Source: Sinimarinibacterium flocculans
GTDB lineage: Bacteria > Pseudomonadota > Gammaproteobacteria > Nevskiales > Nevskiaceae
NCBI RefSeq assembly: GCF_003201205.1
Contig: NZ_QICN01000001.1
Location: 620,001 to 684,000, forward strand
Length of the DNA stretch: 64,000 nucleotides
Direction of reading: 5' to 3'
Below the pieces are notes generated by a model, which was not told the origin of the DNA, ran no database searches, and saw only the letters and a list, made by a program, of their open reading frames with translations. Positions 52,211 to 61,431 of this stretch are shown here, one piece after another. Both the position numbers and the translations under genes were made by a program. How positions within the stretch are numbered: position 1 is the stretch's first letter; each line of letters opens with the position of its first letter.

Positions 52211-52374
52211 ATGCTTTATCAAAATATTGCGCGGCGGTTGCGTAGTGCCCCAAGCATGCGGCTTTATTTTAGTAGAGCGCCGATCGCGTCAGCGGAGGCG
52301 CAGGTGCCGTTCGAAAAAAAATCGCACTGGCGAGGCTTGGCCCGCGGCGCCTCTGGCTCTAAATTGATATAGCG
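52211..52374. repeat. Right four-site repeat module
   Basis: Sites at 52211-52230 (+), 52261-52280 (-), a degenerate one at about 52304-52322 (+) and 52355-52374 (-). Order, orientation and spacing (0, 50, 93, 144) copy the left module (0, 49, 92, 141). Between sites GATCGCGTC after site two is also shared. The remainder of 52375-52778 shows no gene or clear signal. Confidence 0.6.
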
Positions 52375-52778
52375 TTTGATCATCGTCCCGTGTGATCAGC
52401 GGACGAGCGCGCGACATTTCGTGCGTCATCACATTCAAGAGACCGGATGAAGTACTTTGCGGATGCCAGCCCAAGGCGCATTCTGAGACTTTCGAGCTGA
52501 CGAAAAACGCGAATGGATGGAAGGCGCTTCCGTCCACCTAGCCAAGACAGAAAACGGATGGTGGGTGCTTGACTAGGTGCCCCCGGGGGCGACGAATGGT
52601 TGAGGAGCTGACGAGGGCTTCTCGCGGGAGATGACCACTGGTCGTGGCATGCGCCGAATCATTCACTACGGCGTCAGTTGGACGTAGGGCAATACTATCC
52701 TAACAATCCTGCGTACTTGGCATCGGGGTGGAGGGCGGTCGGCGTGTTGCGGGGTGTCCGGTACCTGAAGGATCAGAC

Positions 52779-53420
52779 ATGCCTTTAGGTGCAGCTATGC
52801 CGATCACTGAGAGCGACCTCGCCACACTCAAGGATGAGATCGACCGGCGTCATTTTGGTGGTGCCCTGAAGGACGTCACGATACGCTTCGCGATGCTTCC
52901 GGTGGGACATTTTGGTAGCTACGCTCCGCGAGTCGGCGTCGAGATCTCAAGCGCACTCGCCGATGCACCTAAAGAGCTGCGCAAGACGGTCGTCCATGAG
53001 CTGATCCACGCGTTTCTGGCTCGCGTCAAGGATCCCAGCACCCAGCGTCGCAACGATCCGCATGGCGCGGCTTTTGCGGCGCAGGTGCGCCGGATCAGGA
53101 GTGCTGGCGAGGATCTGCGTGGCGAACTCGCGTATGCAACCTGCAGTAACTCGTCTGGCGCCGCGTTGCGTCGCGCGGCCGCGTGCTTCCTTGAGCGTTC
53201 TGAACGCAGGAGCAACCCGAGCGGGAGGTTCGACCATGGCGGCAGATGGTATCCGGACGCGGCGGAGCTGCAGGAGTGCTGTGCGGCGGTACGTGCGCCA
53301 ACTCGCAATTGGCCGTTCAGCCTCATGTCTCATTGCCGAACGATTGCGCACGTGAGCCGCCTGCACGGTGTCGATACCGTGGCGCTCCGTCGGTATCTGG
53401 CAAGCCTGGGGTCAGATTGA
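52779..53420 (+). CDS. SprT-like zinc metalloprotease domain protein
   Basis: 213 residues. HELIH (KTVVHELIHAFL) with a further His in DPHGAAFAAQVRRI fits the SprT/Spartan-like zinc site. The C-terminal half has several Cys (ATCSNSSGA, AACFLE, LQECCAA), perhaps a degenerate zinc ribbon, and ends in a short helix-turn-helix-like segment. In eukaryotes Spartan removes DNA-protein crosslinks; bacterial roles are unknown. ATG 52779 follows GAAGGATCAG; ATG 52797 is an alternative. Confidence 0.72.
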   Translation: MPLGAAMPITESDLATLKDEIDRRHFGGALKDVTIRFAMLPVGHFGSYAPRVGVEISSALADAPKELRKTVVHELIHAFLARVKDPSTQRRNDPHGAAFAAQVRRIRSAGEDLRGELAYATCSNSSGAALRRAAACFLERSERRSNPSGRFDHGGRWYPDAAELQECCAAVRAPTRNWPFSLMSHCRTIAHVSRLHGVDTVALRRYLASLGSD

Positions 53421-53437
53421 GTACTGGTCTAGCCCCC

Positions 53438-54079
53438 ATGGACAGAATTTCAAGGTCGGAACGAATTCGCGCAGCATTGCATCGTTGCGCCGGCAACGCT
53501 CAATCTTTGGTCGAGCTCGTGGTGCAGTTCAGGGAGCAAGATCGTGCTGGAGTAAGGAGGGCAGTCGAACTCGCTGAACTTGGCGCGTTCTCGGTTCTAT
53601 CCGAAGGCGAGCGCTGCGCAGCAGCACTTGTCGTGCCGCTATATGCCGGCCAATGCGGCTCTGTTGAGAGCGCCGCTCGCCGTTGTGGTCTCGAGTGGCT
53701 TCGCGCCGTGCGAGATGAATTCCCAGATGCTGAAGGCCTCGACCTGCTCCCGGTACTGGAGCGGGAGGAGGAGGAGGGCCATTCAGTGACCGGCCTAGAC
53801 GACCGGATCGATGGACATAACAGCGTCGGGACGGTGCCCGCAATCTGTTCGACTGAGCGTCGCGAGCTCTTACAGCTGGTTGCGGCAACTTACTTTCGCG
53901 AGAATCGGACCTTCGACAGGGTTGTCCTGTGGCAAGGACTGCCAGTTGGGGCTACAAACCGGACTGAGGTCGCAGCGTGGCGTCCGGGCTGCGTTGCGGT
54001 TGATAGGAGGGGGCGTCTGTATGTCGCCGTCTGTCGCGGCTTTGAAAATAGTGCAACGAAGTGGGAGCCCGTGCCGTAG
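53438..54079 (+). CDS. Hypothetical protein
   Basis: 213 residues. Helical N-terminal part (SERIRAALHRCAGNAQSLVE, EQDRAGVRRAVELAEL) and a C-terminal part with beta character (VVLWQGLPVGA, CVAVDRRGRLYVAVCRGFE). No domain recognised. The start is ambiguous: TTG 53417 and ATG 53438 are both possible. It follows the SprT-like gene closely and may share its message. Confidence 0.5.
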   Translation: MDRISRSERIRAALHRCAGNAQSLVELVVQFREQDRAGVRRAVELAELGAFSVLSEGERCAAALVVPLYAGQCGSVESAARRCGLEWLRAVRDEFPDAEGLDLLPVLEREEEEGHSVTGLDDRIDGHNSVGTVPAICSTERRELLQLVAATYFRENRTFDRVVLWQGLPVGATNRTEVAAWRPGCVAVDRRGRLYVAVCRGFENSATKWEPVP

Positions 54080-54170
54080 TGAAATGACGGAAACATGAAT
54101 GCCAATCGGTTGGACCGGGTCGCACGAGTCTGATGAGAGACTTGCTGACCAAGGGGGACCTTCGCCACAT

Positions 54171-54395
54171 TCATGGCGCCTCATCGACGCCCACCAACTG
54201 ATTAACATGCTTCATATCGATCCGATCGCGAATGCGCTGGTCGATCCAGTCCACCACCTCTGATTCGACCCATCCAACAGATCGCGCCGTTAGCCGCACC
54301 GGGGACGGGAAGCGGCGGCGTGCGACCTCGGCGTAAACGGTGCTGCGGCCGAGGCCGGTTCTTTTCATTACCTCCGGGAGCCTGAGAAGAGCCAC
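54171..54395 (-). CDS. AlpA-family regulator
   Basis: 74-residue winged-helix MerR/AlpA-type protein: LLRLPEVMKRTGLGRSTVYA, RRRFPSPVRLTARSVGWVE, SEVVDWIDQRI. AlpA proteins activate or control excision of integrative elements and prophages, so this is a candidate control gene for the island integrase, although it is 16 kb away from it. Confidence 0.85.
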   Translation of the reverse strand: MALLRLPEVMKRTGLGRSTVYAEVARRRFPSPVRLTARSVGWVESEVVDWIDQRIRDRIDMKHVNQLVGVDEAP

Positions 54396-54503
54396 GGCAA
54401 CGTACTCCAGATTCAGTGTGACTTTCAGTAGGTACCAAGGATCTTGAAGCTGCTGCCGCGGTGCAGGCGCAGTTGCCAGATTTTCGAGTTCGGCATTTGG
54501 CCG

Positions 54504-57500
54504 TTAATGAAAATCCCGCGACGCCATCGCCAGCTGCCCCATCCAGTGCGTGCGGTCATGCACCCGCTGCGCAATCACGTGGATCACGCCTTCCTCGTTC
54601 TGTAGCTCCCCCTGGACCACCATCAGCTGCGCCCCGAGGATCTGTTGTCGCTGCTCTTCCTGGATCGACGGCCAAATGATCAGGTTCGTGATCCCGGTTT
54701 CGTCTTCCAGCGACGCAAACATGACCCCCGATGCCGTCTCCGGCCGCTGTCGATGTGTCACGAGGCCGGCGACCCGGACCGGGCTGCCGGATCGCATCTG
54801 CACCAAATCGGCAGCACGCGAGACCTGCGCGGCCTCAAGTCGGTCCCGCAGCAAGGCGAGGGGATGGCGCCCCAGCGTCAGTCCGACCGCCTGATAGTCC
54901 GCGATCAGATCGTCGACTTCCGACGGTGCTCGCAGCTGCGCTGAGTCCTCTCCCGGCGGCGCATCCAGCAGCAGATCGACGATCCGGTCCGCCGCCATCG
55001 TGCGCCATCGGGCCTGGCGTCGATCGCCGGCAATTCCGGCCAGCGCCCCTGAATGTGCAAGCGCATCCAGCCCCCGGCGCGTCAGCTCGGTCCGCTTCCA
55101 CAGCTCGTCGACCTTGGCGTAGGCGCCTTGCCGGCGGCCGCTGACCACCGATGCGGCTTCCACCTCCGGCATGCCCCGGATCATCCGCATGCCCAGACGT
55201 AGCGCGTTGCGCGACTCGAGCGTGCAGTCCCAGTCGCTGCGATTCACGTCGACGGGCAGGACCTCGACGCCGGCGCGCCGCGCATCGGCGACCAGCTGTG
55301 CGGGCGCGTAGAAGCCCATCGGCTGCGAATTCAGCAGTGCCGCGCAAAACGTTGCCGGCTCATGGCACTTGAGCCAGGCACTGGCATAGATCAGCAGTGC
55401 AAAGCTCGCCGCATGGCTCTCGGGAAAACCATACGATCCAAACCCGAGAATCTGCTTGTAGATCTGCTCGGCGAAGGCATCGGAGTAGCCGCGTGCCTTC
55501 ATGCCGGTCAGCAGCTTGTCGCGGAAATGCTCCAGCCCACCCTTGCGTTGCCACGCCGCCATCGATCGTCGCACCTGATCGGACTCGCCGGGTGAAAAGC
55601 CCGCAGCGACCACGGCGATCTGCATCACCTGCTCCTGGAACAGCGGCACACCCATCGTGCGCGACAGCACCCGCTCCAGCTCCGGACTCGGATAGCTCAC
55701 CGACTCCTTGCCCTGACGACGGCGCAGATAGGGATGGACCATCCCGCCCTGGATCGGCCCCGGCCGGATGATCGCGGTCTCGATCACGAGGTCATAAAAA
55801 TTGCGGGGTTTGAGGCGCGGCAGCATCGTCATCTGCGCGCGCGACTCGACCTGGAACACTCCGGTGGATTCACCTCGACACAGCATGTCGTAGGTCTGGG
55901 AGTCCTCGGCCGGGATATCCGACAGCTCGAAGGGCTTGCCCCGAAGGGCCGACACCATCCCCAGCGCCCGGCGGATCGCCGAGAGCATCCCAAGCGCCAG
56001 GCAGTCGACCTTCAGCAGCCCCAAAGTCTCCAGATCATCCTTGTCCCACTGGATGATCGTGCGATCCGCCATGGCCGCGTTCTCGACGGGGACCAGGTGA
56101 TGCAGTGGCTGCTCCGAGATCACGAAGCCGCCGACATGCTGGGACAGGTGACGCGGAAAGCCGATCAGCGCCGGTACGAGCTTCATCAGCATCTGCACCG
56201 GTCGCTGATTGGGATCGAGACCGCACTCGGCAAGCCGGGTCTCGAGCGTGTCGATGCCGTCAAACCAGTACACCGACTTCGCCAATCGATCGACCACCTC
56301 AGGCGCAAAGCCCAAGGCCTTGGCGACGTCCCGGATCGCCGACTTGGGGCGGTAACTGATCACCGTCGCCGCCAGCGCGGCCCGATCACGGCCGTAGCGG
56401 TTATAGAGATACTGGATCACCTCCTCGCGGCGCTGATGCTCGAAGTCGATATCGATATCCGGTGGCTCGGCGCGCTCCTTCGAAATGAATCGCTCGAAGA
56501 GCATCTCCATGCGCATCGGATCGACCTCGGTCACCCCGAGTGCATAGCAGACGGCCGAGTTCGCGGCAGAGCCACGCCCCTGGCAGAGAATGCCCTTCGA
56601 GCGCGCAAAGGTGACGATATCGGCGACCGTCAGGAAGTAACTCTCGTAGCGCATCTCCGCAATAAGCTGCAGCTCGCGCCCGATCTGCGCCAGCACCTTG
56701 CCCGACGCGCCGTCCGGCCAGCGCCGACGGATGCCGGCCTCGGTCAGCTCGCGCAGCCAGCTGCTGGGCGTGCGACCTGGCGGCACGACCTCATGCGGAT
56801 ACTCGTAGCGCAGCTGGTCGAGTGAAAAGCTGCATCGATCCGCAATGTGCAGCGTCTCATCGAGCCAGTCCCGCGGATACAGCGACTGCAGATCGTCGAG
56901 GCTGCGCAGATGCCGCTCGGCATTGGCTTCCAGTCGCAGACCCGCCGTCTCGACCGTGCAGCCCAGGCGCGTGCAGGTGAGCACGTCCTGCAGCGGCCGC
57001 CGACTGGCGTCGTGATACCAGGCGCCGCCGACCGCAACGATCGGCAGTCCGGTGCGTGCCGAGAGGTCCTGCGCACGCTCGGAGCGCTGCGCATCAAATC
57101 CACGCCGCAGCAGCGACACGGCGATCCACGCCCGCTCGGCAAACGCATCGCGCACCCAGGCGGCCGTATCGATGCGCGCCTTGTGATCGGCGATCCACAG
57201 TGCCAGACAGCGATCGGTGTGCTGCGCGAGATCCTCACGCGAGATCCGGTACTGACCCTTCTCGGCATTGCGCCGCGCCATCGTGATGACCTGGCACAGC
57301 TGCGTGTACGCGACCTGGTCCGGCGCCAGCAGCACGAGTTGCAGCTCGTCGATGTGGAACGCCGCGCCGATGATCAGCTTCAGACCCGCCTGCTGCGCCG
57401 CCTCGTGGGCACGCACGATGCCGGCGAGCGAGCACTCGTCGGTAATGGCCAGCGCGGCATAGCCCTGCGCGTTCGCACGCTCGACCAGCTCTCGTGCACT

Positions 57501-57569
57501 GGAGGCCCCGCGCAGGAAGGTGAAGTTGCTGATGCAGTGCAGCTCGGCATATCCGGGAGTGGAGGACAT
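54504..57569 (-). CDS. dnaE2: Error-prone DNA polymerase DnaE2 (ImuC)
   Basis: 1021 residues of the C-family. N-terminal PHP domain (YAELHCISNFTFLRGASSAR, ALAITDECSLAGIVRAH), polymerase active-site region (CQGRGSAANSAVCYALGVTE, PDIDIDFEHQRREEVIQY), finger and thumb blocks and a C-terminal OB-fold. It lengthens mismatched or damaged primer ends in SOS mutagenesis together with ImuA and ImuB. It starts two bases after the imuB stop. Confidence 0.95.
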   Translation of the reverse strand: MSSTPGYAELHCISNFTFLRGASSARELVERANAQGYAALAITDECSLAGIVRAHEAAQQAGLKLIIGAAFHIDELQLVLLAPDQVAYTQLCQVITMARRNAEKGQYRISREDLAQHTDRCLALWIADHKARIDTAAWVRDAFAERAWIAVSLLRRGFDAQRSERAQDLSARTGLPIVAVGGAWYHDASRRPLQDVLTCTRLGCTVETAGLRLEANAERHLRSLDDLQSLYPRDWLDETLHIADRCSFSLDQLRYEYPHEVVPPGRTPSSWLRELTEAGIRRRWPDGASGKVLAQIGRELQLIAEMRYESYFLTVADIVTFARSKGILCQGRGSAANSAVCYALGVTEVDPMRMEMLFERFISKERAEPPDIDIDFEHQRREEVIQYLYNRYGRDRAALAATVISYRPKSAIRDVAKALGFAPEVVDRLAKSVYWFDGIDTLETRLAECGLDPNQRPVQMLMKLVPALIGFPRHLSQHVGGFVISEQPLHHLVPVENAAMADRTIIQWDKDDLETLGLLKVDCLALGMLSAIRRALGMVSALRGKPFELSDIPAEDSQTYDMLCRGESTGVFQVESRAQMTMLPRLKPRNFYDLVIETAIIRPGPIQGGMVHPYLRRRQGKESVSYPSPELERVLSRTMGVPLFQEQVMQIAVVAAGFSPGESDQVRRSMAAWQRKGGLEHFRDKLLTGMKARGYSDAFAEQIYKQILGFGSYGFPESHAASFALLIYASAWLKCHEPATFCAALLNSQPMGFYAPAQLVADARRAGVEVLPVDVNRSDWDCTLESRNALRLGMRMIRGMPEVEAASVVSGRRQGAYAKVDELWKRTELTRRGLDALAHSGALAGIAGDRRQARWRTMAADRIVDLLLDAPPGEDSAQLRAPSEVDDLIADYQAVGLTLGRHPLALLRDRLEAAQVSRAADLVQMRSGSPVRVAGLVTHRQRPETASGVMFASLEDETGITNLIIWPSIQEEQRQQILGAQLMVVQGELQNEEGVIHVIAQRVHDRTHWMGQLAMASRDFH

Positions 57570-57571
57570 CG

Positions 57572-58978
57572 CTACTCCCACAGCCCGTGCAGAAACCACT
57601 GACCCGACTCGCGATCCTGATAGACCCACTGACGGGTACCGTCGCGGGCCTGCGCGATCGCGTAGTCGCGATCGACTGGCGACCACCAGCCGCCCTGCAG
57701 ACGCTCATGCGCGAGCAGGCGCGGCGTGCGCGACAGCGGCCGGGGCTTGCGCAACAGCCAGACGGGTCGCGGTGGAAAGCTCGCCTTCACCCCCTTGGTC
57801 CCCGGCGTCAGCGGCGCACAGGCCTGCTCCGGCCGGTGATCGGCCACCAGGCCCGGCGTCCACACCGCGTCCTTGCCCAGACGCGCGGTGAGCCGCTCAA
57901 GAAGCGTTGCCCAGTCGCGCTCGTGCTGATGCACGGTGTCGAACAGGTCCAGCTGTGCGGTGTCCGGTGCATCGAAGCGGTCCGCACGCAGAAACAGCTC
58001 GACGACCGGTGAGGTGATCGTCGTGCGCGCGAGCCGCTCGCGCGTGATCAGCAGGAAATGATTGGCGCTGCGCGTCGGCGCCATCAATGCGATCGGCACG
58101 GACGTGCGCGTCTTGTTTTCGTGCAGGAAGGCCAGCTCGAAAGCGGCAGCGCCGGTGTCCCGAGCGCGCAGGTAATGCGCCAGCTCGACCAGCAAACGCC
58201 GCACCGGAATCAGCAGGCCGTCTGTGGAATCGACGCCGCCGAGCAGCTCGAATCGCCGCTCGAAACGATCCGGCGGAACGACCGGCTCGCGCGGATCGGC
58301 GATCTCTCCGGTAAGCCGCGCGAGCAGGTCCGGTAGCTCGGCGCCGAAGCGTCGGCGCAGTGATCCAGCCGGCAGCGCCAGCAGATCGCCAATCCAGTGC
58401 AGCCCGCAGCCGTCCAGCTTGGCGAGCAGGTCAGGGCGCATCCGCAGCACGCCGATTGGCCGTCTGGCCAGCCACTGCCGCAGCGCCTCGCGCGTGCGCA
58501 GGTGCTGGCCGTGATCGGCGGCGAGCGCCGCGCCCTCGATCGTCGGCGCGGTGCCCAGCGCCATCGTCAGACCCAGACGCTCAAGCAGGGCTTGGGTCGC
58601 AGTGAGCAGCTCGCGCAGCCCGCCAAACAAGCGCAGGCTGGCCGAGGCCTCGACCCACACCGCATGAAACACCGATCCGCCGAAGGCGACCGGCGCCTTC
58701 GTCGCCAGATGCACGGGACTGCCGAGGCTGTATGCGAGATAGGCCAGCTGGCGTAGCGACTCCTGCTCGGCCTCGGGTCGCCGCGCGAGGGGCCGAATCG
58801 GATGCAGCGCCATCGCCGCGCCCAGGTCGGTCCCGGGCTCGATGCCGCAACGGGAATCGATGACCCAGCTGCGAGGGCCACGCCGCTCGATGATCGCGAG
58901 ATCCGGCACCTGGCCGGCATCAACCGCTTCGAGGCACAGGCGGGTAGGGCGCAGGCAGAGCCACAGCATGGCGGGCAA
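57572..58978 (-). CDS. imuB: ImuB, Y-family polymerase homologue of the SOS mutasome
   Basis: 468 residues. It has the Y-family fold without the usual catalytic acidic set (start MPAMLWLCLRPTRLCLEAVD). A clamp-binding motif QLDLF at ~339 and a C-terminal ImuB-specific region with PPRPVWLLRKPRPL and GGWWSPVDRDYAIAQA. It acts as a scaffold joining the beta clamp to DnaE2. Two bases after imuA. Confidence 0.92.
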   Translation of the reverse strand: MPAMLWLCLRPTRLCLEAVDAGQVPDLAIIERRGPRSWVIDSRCGIEPGTDLGAAMALHPIRPLARRPEAEQESLRQLAYLAYSLGSPVHLATKAPVAFGGSVFHAVWVEASASLRLFGGLRELLTATQALLERLGLTMALGTAPTIEGAALAADHGQHLRTREALRQWLARRPIGVLRMRPDLLAKLDGCGLHWIGDLLALPAGSLRRRFGAELPDLLARLTGEIADPREPVVPPDRFERRFELLGGVDSTDGLLIPVRRLLVELAHYLRARDTGAAAFELAFLHENKTRTSVPIALMAPTRSANHFLLITRERLARTTITSPVVELFLRADRFDAPDTAQLDLFDTVHQHERDWATLLERLTARLGKDAVWTPGLVADHRPEQACAPLTPGTKGVKASFPPRPVWLLRKPRPLSRTPRLLAHERLQGGWWSPVDRDYAIAQARDGTRQWVYQDRESGQWFLHGLWE

Positions 58979-58980
58979 CG

Positions 58981-59598
58981 CTACGCCGCTTGCCAGTGAT
59001 CGCCGATGCGACCGCCGCGCGCCTTGAGCACCTCGACATCAAGGCGCTGCTCGACGCGGGTCAGCTTCAGCCGCAGCGCCGCTGGCGAGGGCTGTAGCTC
59101 GGCCGCCATCGGGCGCATCAGCACGCCGATCGTGTGCCCCGTCACCGCCGCCAATTGCAGGCGCCGCAGGGCGTGCATGTCTGCCTCGCGAATCCAGCCG
59201 ACGATCGCACCGAAGACCCCGGCGCGCAGCATCTGCTCGACGCACCACAGCGGCTCGCCGCTCGCGGGCGGATCGACGACGACCAGGCGCGGCAGGACCA
59301 CGCTGGCGCGAGCCAGTGCCGGGGCGTAGGGGACATGGGGCGGCGCAATGAGGCCGACCCGGCTGCCGGCCTGGGTGAGGTGCCCGAGCATCGGCAGGAT
59401 CAGCCCCATCTCGCCGACGCCGGGGCGCGGGTGCAGGATCTCGGTCAGGGCATTGCACGGCAGCCCGCCGCCCGGCAGCAAGCGATCCAGATCCGCATGC
59501 CCCGTCGGCATCGCCTGCACCCGAAGCGCACGCTGGCCGCGCCAGATCCCGGGGATCTGGTCGAGGCGAGGGGCGGCGGCGCTCGGGGCTGAGGACAT
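58981..59598 (-). CDS. imuA: ImuA, RecA-like mutasome component
   Basis: 205 residues. The RecA/SulA-like fold shows in LDRLLPGGGLPCNALTEILH, ELMGL-type LGLILPMLGHLTQA context and RLQLAAVTGHTIGVLMRP. It is short for ImuA and lacks a canonical Walker A. First gene of the imuA-imuB-dnaE2 operon, 22 bases downstream of a perfect LexA box. Confidence 0.9.
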   Translation of the reverse strand: MSSAPSAAAPRLDQIPGIWRGQRALRVQAMPTGHADLDRLLPGGGLPCNALTEILHPRPGVGEMGLILPMLGHLTQAGSRVGLIAPPHVPYAPALARASVVLPRLVVVDPPASGEPLWCVEQMLRAGVFGAIVGWIREADMHALRRLQLAAVTGHTIGVLMRPMAAELQPSPAALRLKLTRVEQRLDVEVLKARGGRIGDHWQAA

Positions 59599-59620
59599 GT
59601 CCAGCTGGCGATTCGACGGG

Positions 59621-59636
59621 CTGTATACATATACAG
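59621..59636 (-). promoter_or_regulatory. LexA (SOS) box of the imuAB-dnaE2 operon
   Basis: CTGTATACATATACAG, a perfect CTGT-N8-ACAG palindrome of the gammaproteobacterial LexA type, centred 31 bases before the imuA ATG. Predicts DNA-damage induction controlled by the host LexA, since the island has no lexA of its own. Confidence 0.93.
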
Positions 59637-59779
59637 TCCAATAGCCCCGAGGCTACTGCACACGCCCCAAGCGCCTGAGTCGCCGCGAAAAATAGTTGGG
59701 TCCGGCGCCAGTCCCGGACCGTTGGCTGCGCGGCCAGCGGGTCGGATATAACGGGATCCCCGACCGAGGGTGCCTGCGC

Positions 59780-60166
59780 ATGACCCCGCTATCCGACGAT
59801 GCCGTCACCCAGTTCGCCCGGACCTTTGCCGAGGCGGTGGCCGCGTACCTGACCCGAGCCGACGGCCAGTCGGTTTTCGTGACCTTCAGCATCGCCGATG
59901 GGGTGTTCATCTGGGATATCGATGAAGGCGGCATCGCTGGCGACGACGTCGATCACCTGATCACCCCCGACTGGCAGCGCCACACCGGTCTGATCGATCA
60001 GCCCCTCGATCCGAAGCATCGGGAGTTTTCGCACGAGCGGCTGTGCAAGGCCATCGTCGAGGCGGTGCTGGCCAATGGCTTTGCCGCGCGCGTCGCCCGC
60101 CCCGCGCACGCGGCAGTCCTCGCCGAAATGAGCGAAGCCGGTGCACCGGACCGCTCGCTGCACTGA
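59780..60166 (+). CDS. Hypothetical protein
   Basis: 128 residues: MTPLSDDAVTQFARTFAEAV, FVTFSIADGVFIWDIDEGG, ITPDWQRHTGLIDQPLDP. Mixed alpha/beta and soluble. No domain recognised. Read divergently from imuA and 21 bases before the 2H phosphoesterase, with which it may form an operon. The ATG at 59780 is preferred to an in-frame start at 59696. Confidence 0.55.
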   Translation: MTPLSDDAVTQFARTFAEAVAAYLTRADGQSVFVTFSIADGVFIWDIDEGGIAGDDVDHLITPDWQRHTGLIDQPLDPKHREFSHERLCKAIVEAVLANGFAARVARPAHAAVLAEMSEAGAPDRSLH

Positions 60167-60187
60167 TCAAAAGGACCCGCTGCGCCG

Positions 60188-60757
60188 ATGGCTGGACGAC
60201 GACTCTTCATCGCGCTGATGCCGGACGCAAAAGTGCGCGGCCAGCTGCACGCGACCGCCAAGGATCTGGCGATCCGCATGAACCCGCAGCGCAGGCGGAT
60301 GATCGCCCCCGAGAACTACCACGTGACGCTGCAGTTTCTTGGTGATGGCATCACCGACGAGCAGCTCGCGGCCCTGCGCCAGGCGCTCAGTCTGGTCCGC
60401 GGCGATCCCGTCGAGATGACGATCGACCACGCCCGCACCTTCGGCGAGGGCGGGACCTGGTGGCTGGGCATGCGTCAGACACCGCCGGCGCTCGACGCGC
60501 TACGCGCGCAAGTGCTGCTGCGCACCGGCAGTGTCGGTTTCACCGGCGATCGGCGCTTCACCCCGCATGTCTCGGTGATGAAGGTGCCGGAGAAGCTGCC
60601 ACCGACGCGCACAATGGTCGTGACCTGGACCGCCGATACCTTCGCGCTGGTGAGCAGCACGCTGACGCCGGACGGATCGCGTTACGAGGTGCTGCAGCAG
60701 TGGCTGCTCAAGGGCGGGGCGGCGGCCTCAAGCACCGAGCAGCTGTCGCTGCTGTAA
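60188..60757 (+). CDS. thpR: RNA 2',3'-cyclic phosphodiesterase (2H family, ThpR-like)
   Basis: 189 residues. Two catalytic HxT/Sx motifs, HVTLQFLGD (~45) and HVSVMKV (~122), in the typical LigT/ThpR spacing, with start RRLFIALMPDAKVR. It opens 2',3'-cyclic phosphates; the true RNA substrate in bacteria is unknown. It ends EQLSLL, which looks like a clamp-binding peptide (QLxLF-type), unusual for this family and suggestive beside imuB. Confidence 0.85.
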   Translation: MAGRRLFIALMPDAKVRGQLHATAKDLAIRMNPQRRRMIAPENYHVTLQFLGDGITDEQLAALRQALSLVRGDPVEMTIDHARTFGEGGTWWLGMRQTPPALDALRAQVLLRTGSVGFTGDRRFTPHVSVMKVPEKLPPTRTMVVTWTADTFALVSSTLTPDGSRYEVLQQWLLKGGAAASSTEQLSLL

Positions 60758-60900
60758 ACAGCGAGAGCAAATCTCGCTGCGACCGAAAGTGCGGTGCGCC
60801 CCCGAGGGTTAAGGGAAGCCTCGGGGGGCAACCGCGGCCTCACCGCTAGAGGGAGGGAATGAGGCGAATTCAGAGTAGGCCCTTCATCACCGCCTGCCTA

Positions 60901-60916
60901 TTAGCCAAACGGCTAA
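60901..60916. promoter_or_regulatory. Palindrome TTAGCC-AAAC-GGCTAA
   Basis: A perfect 6-bp inverted repeat, repeated in weaker form just downstream (TTCCGGATT and AATATCCGG at 60917-60943). Lies in the 240-base gap before 60998 and may be an operator for that gene. The rest of the gap shows nothing. Confidence 0.4.
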
Positions 60917-60997
60917 TTCCGGATTAGACGTTCGGCCAATATCCGGCGCTGTGCGATCCCGTCATGCTGGTCTCACATCAACGAGACGGGGAATGCC

Positions 60998-61252
60998 ATG
61001 AGCCAGTCGAAGATCGTCGTATCCGAACTGTCGGTGCCTTCGGTCCAGCAGACGGATGTCGTGCGCTGCGGGGACAGGATCGTGGTCCTGATGGATGGCC
61101 AGCCGTTTGAGCTGGATGCGGACCGGGCGACCGCACTGGCCTGGGCCATCTGCACCCGCGTCGATGCGATCCGCACCGAGCAGGTCGAGCAGTCGATGCG
61201 CAATTTCGCATCCGCGCCGGCGCCCGACAGCGTGATGCGCTTCGCAGCCTGA
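60998..61252 (+). CDS. Small hypothetical protein
   Basis: 84 residues: beta-rich start IVVSELSVPSVQQTDVVRCG, DRIVVLMDGQPFELDADRA, then helix TALAWAICTRVDAIRTEQVE. No domain recognised. It has its own terminator and a palindromic candidate operator upstream. Island accessory gene. Confidence 0.5.
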   Translation: MSQSKIVVSELSVPSVQQTDVVRCGDRIVVLMDGQPFELDADRATALAWAICTRVDAIRTEQVEQSMRNFASAPAPDSVMRFAA

Positions 61253-61365
61253 CGCGAACAGAGCGGCTCGACGCGGATGGCCTGAGTGCTACGTCACGCT
61301 CCCGTCGAGATGGGCGACATAGAGTGATCTGGCCCCACACCCATGGGACGAACGCACCAATCTTC

Positions 61366-61400
61366 CCCCCGGTAGGCCCCGCAGCCACTGGGGGATTTTT
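61366..61400 (+). terminator. Terminator before the SRAP gene
   Basis: Stem CCCCCGGT / ACTGGGGG with one G-T pair and a 13-base loop, then ATTTTTC. Confidence 0.7.
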
Positions 61401-61431
61401 CTGTCTGCGTAAGCGGCGCTAAGCTCGGGGC

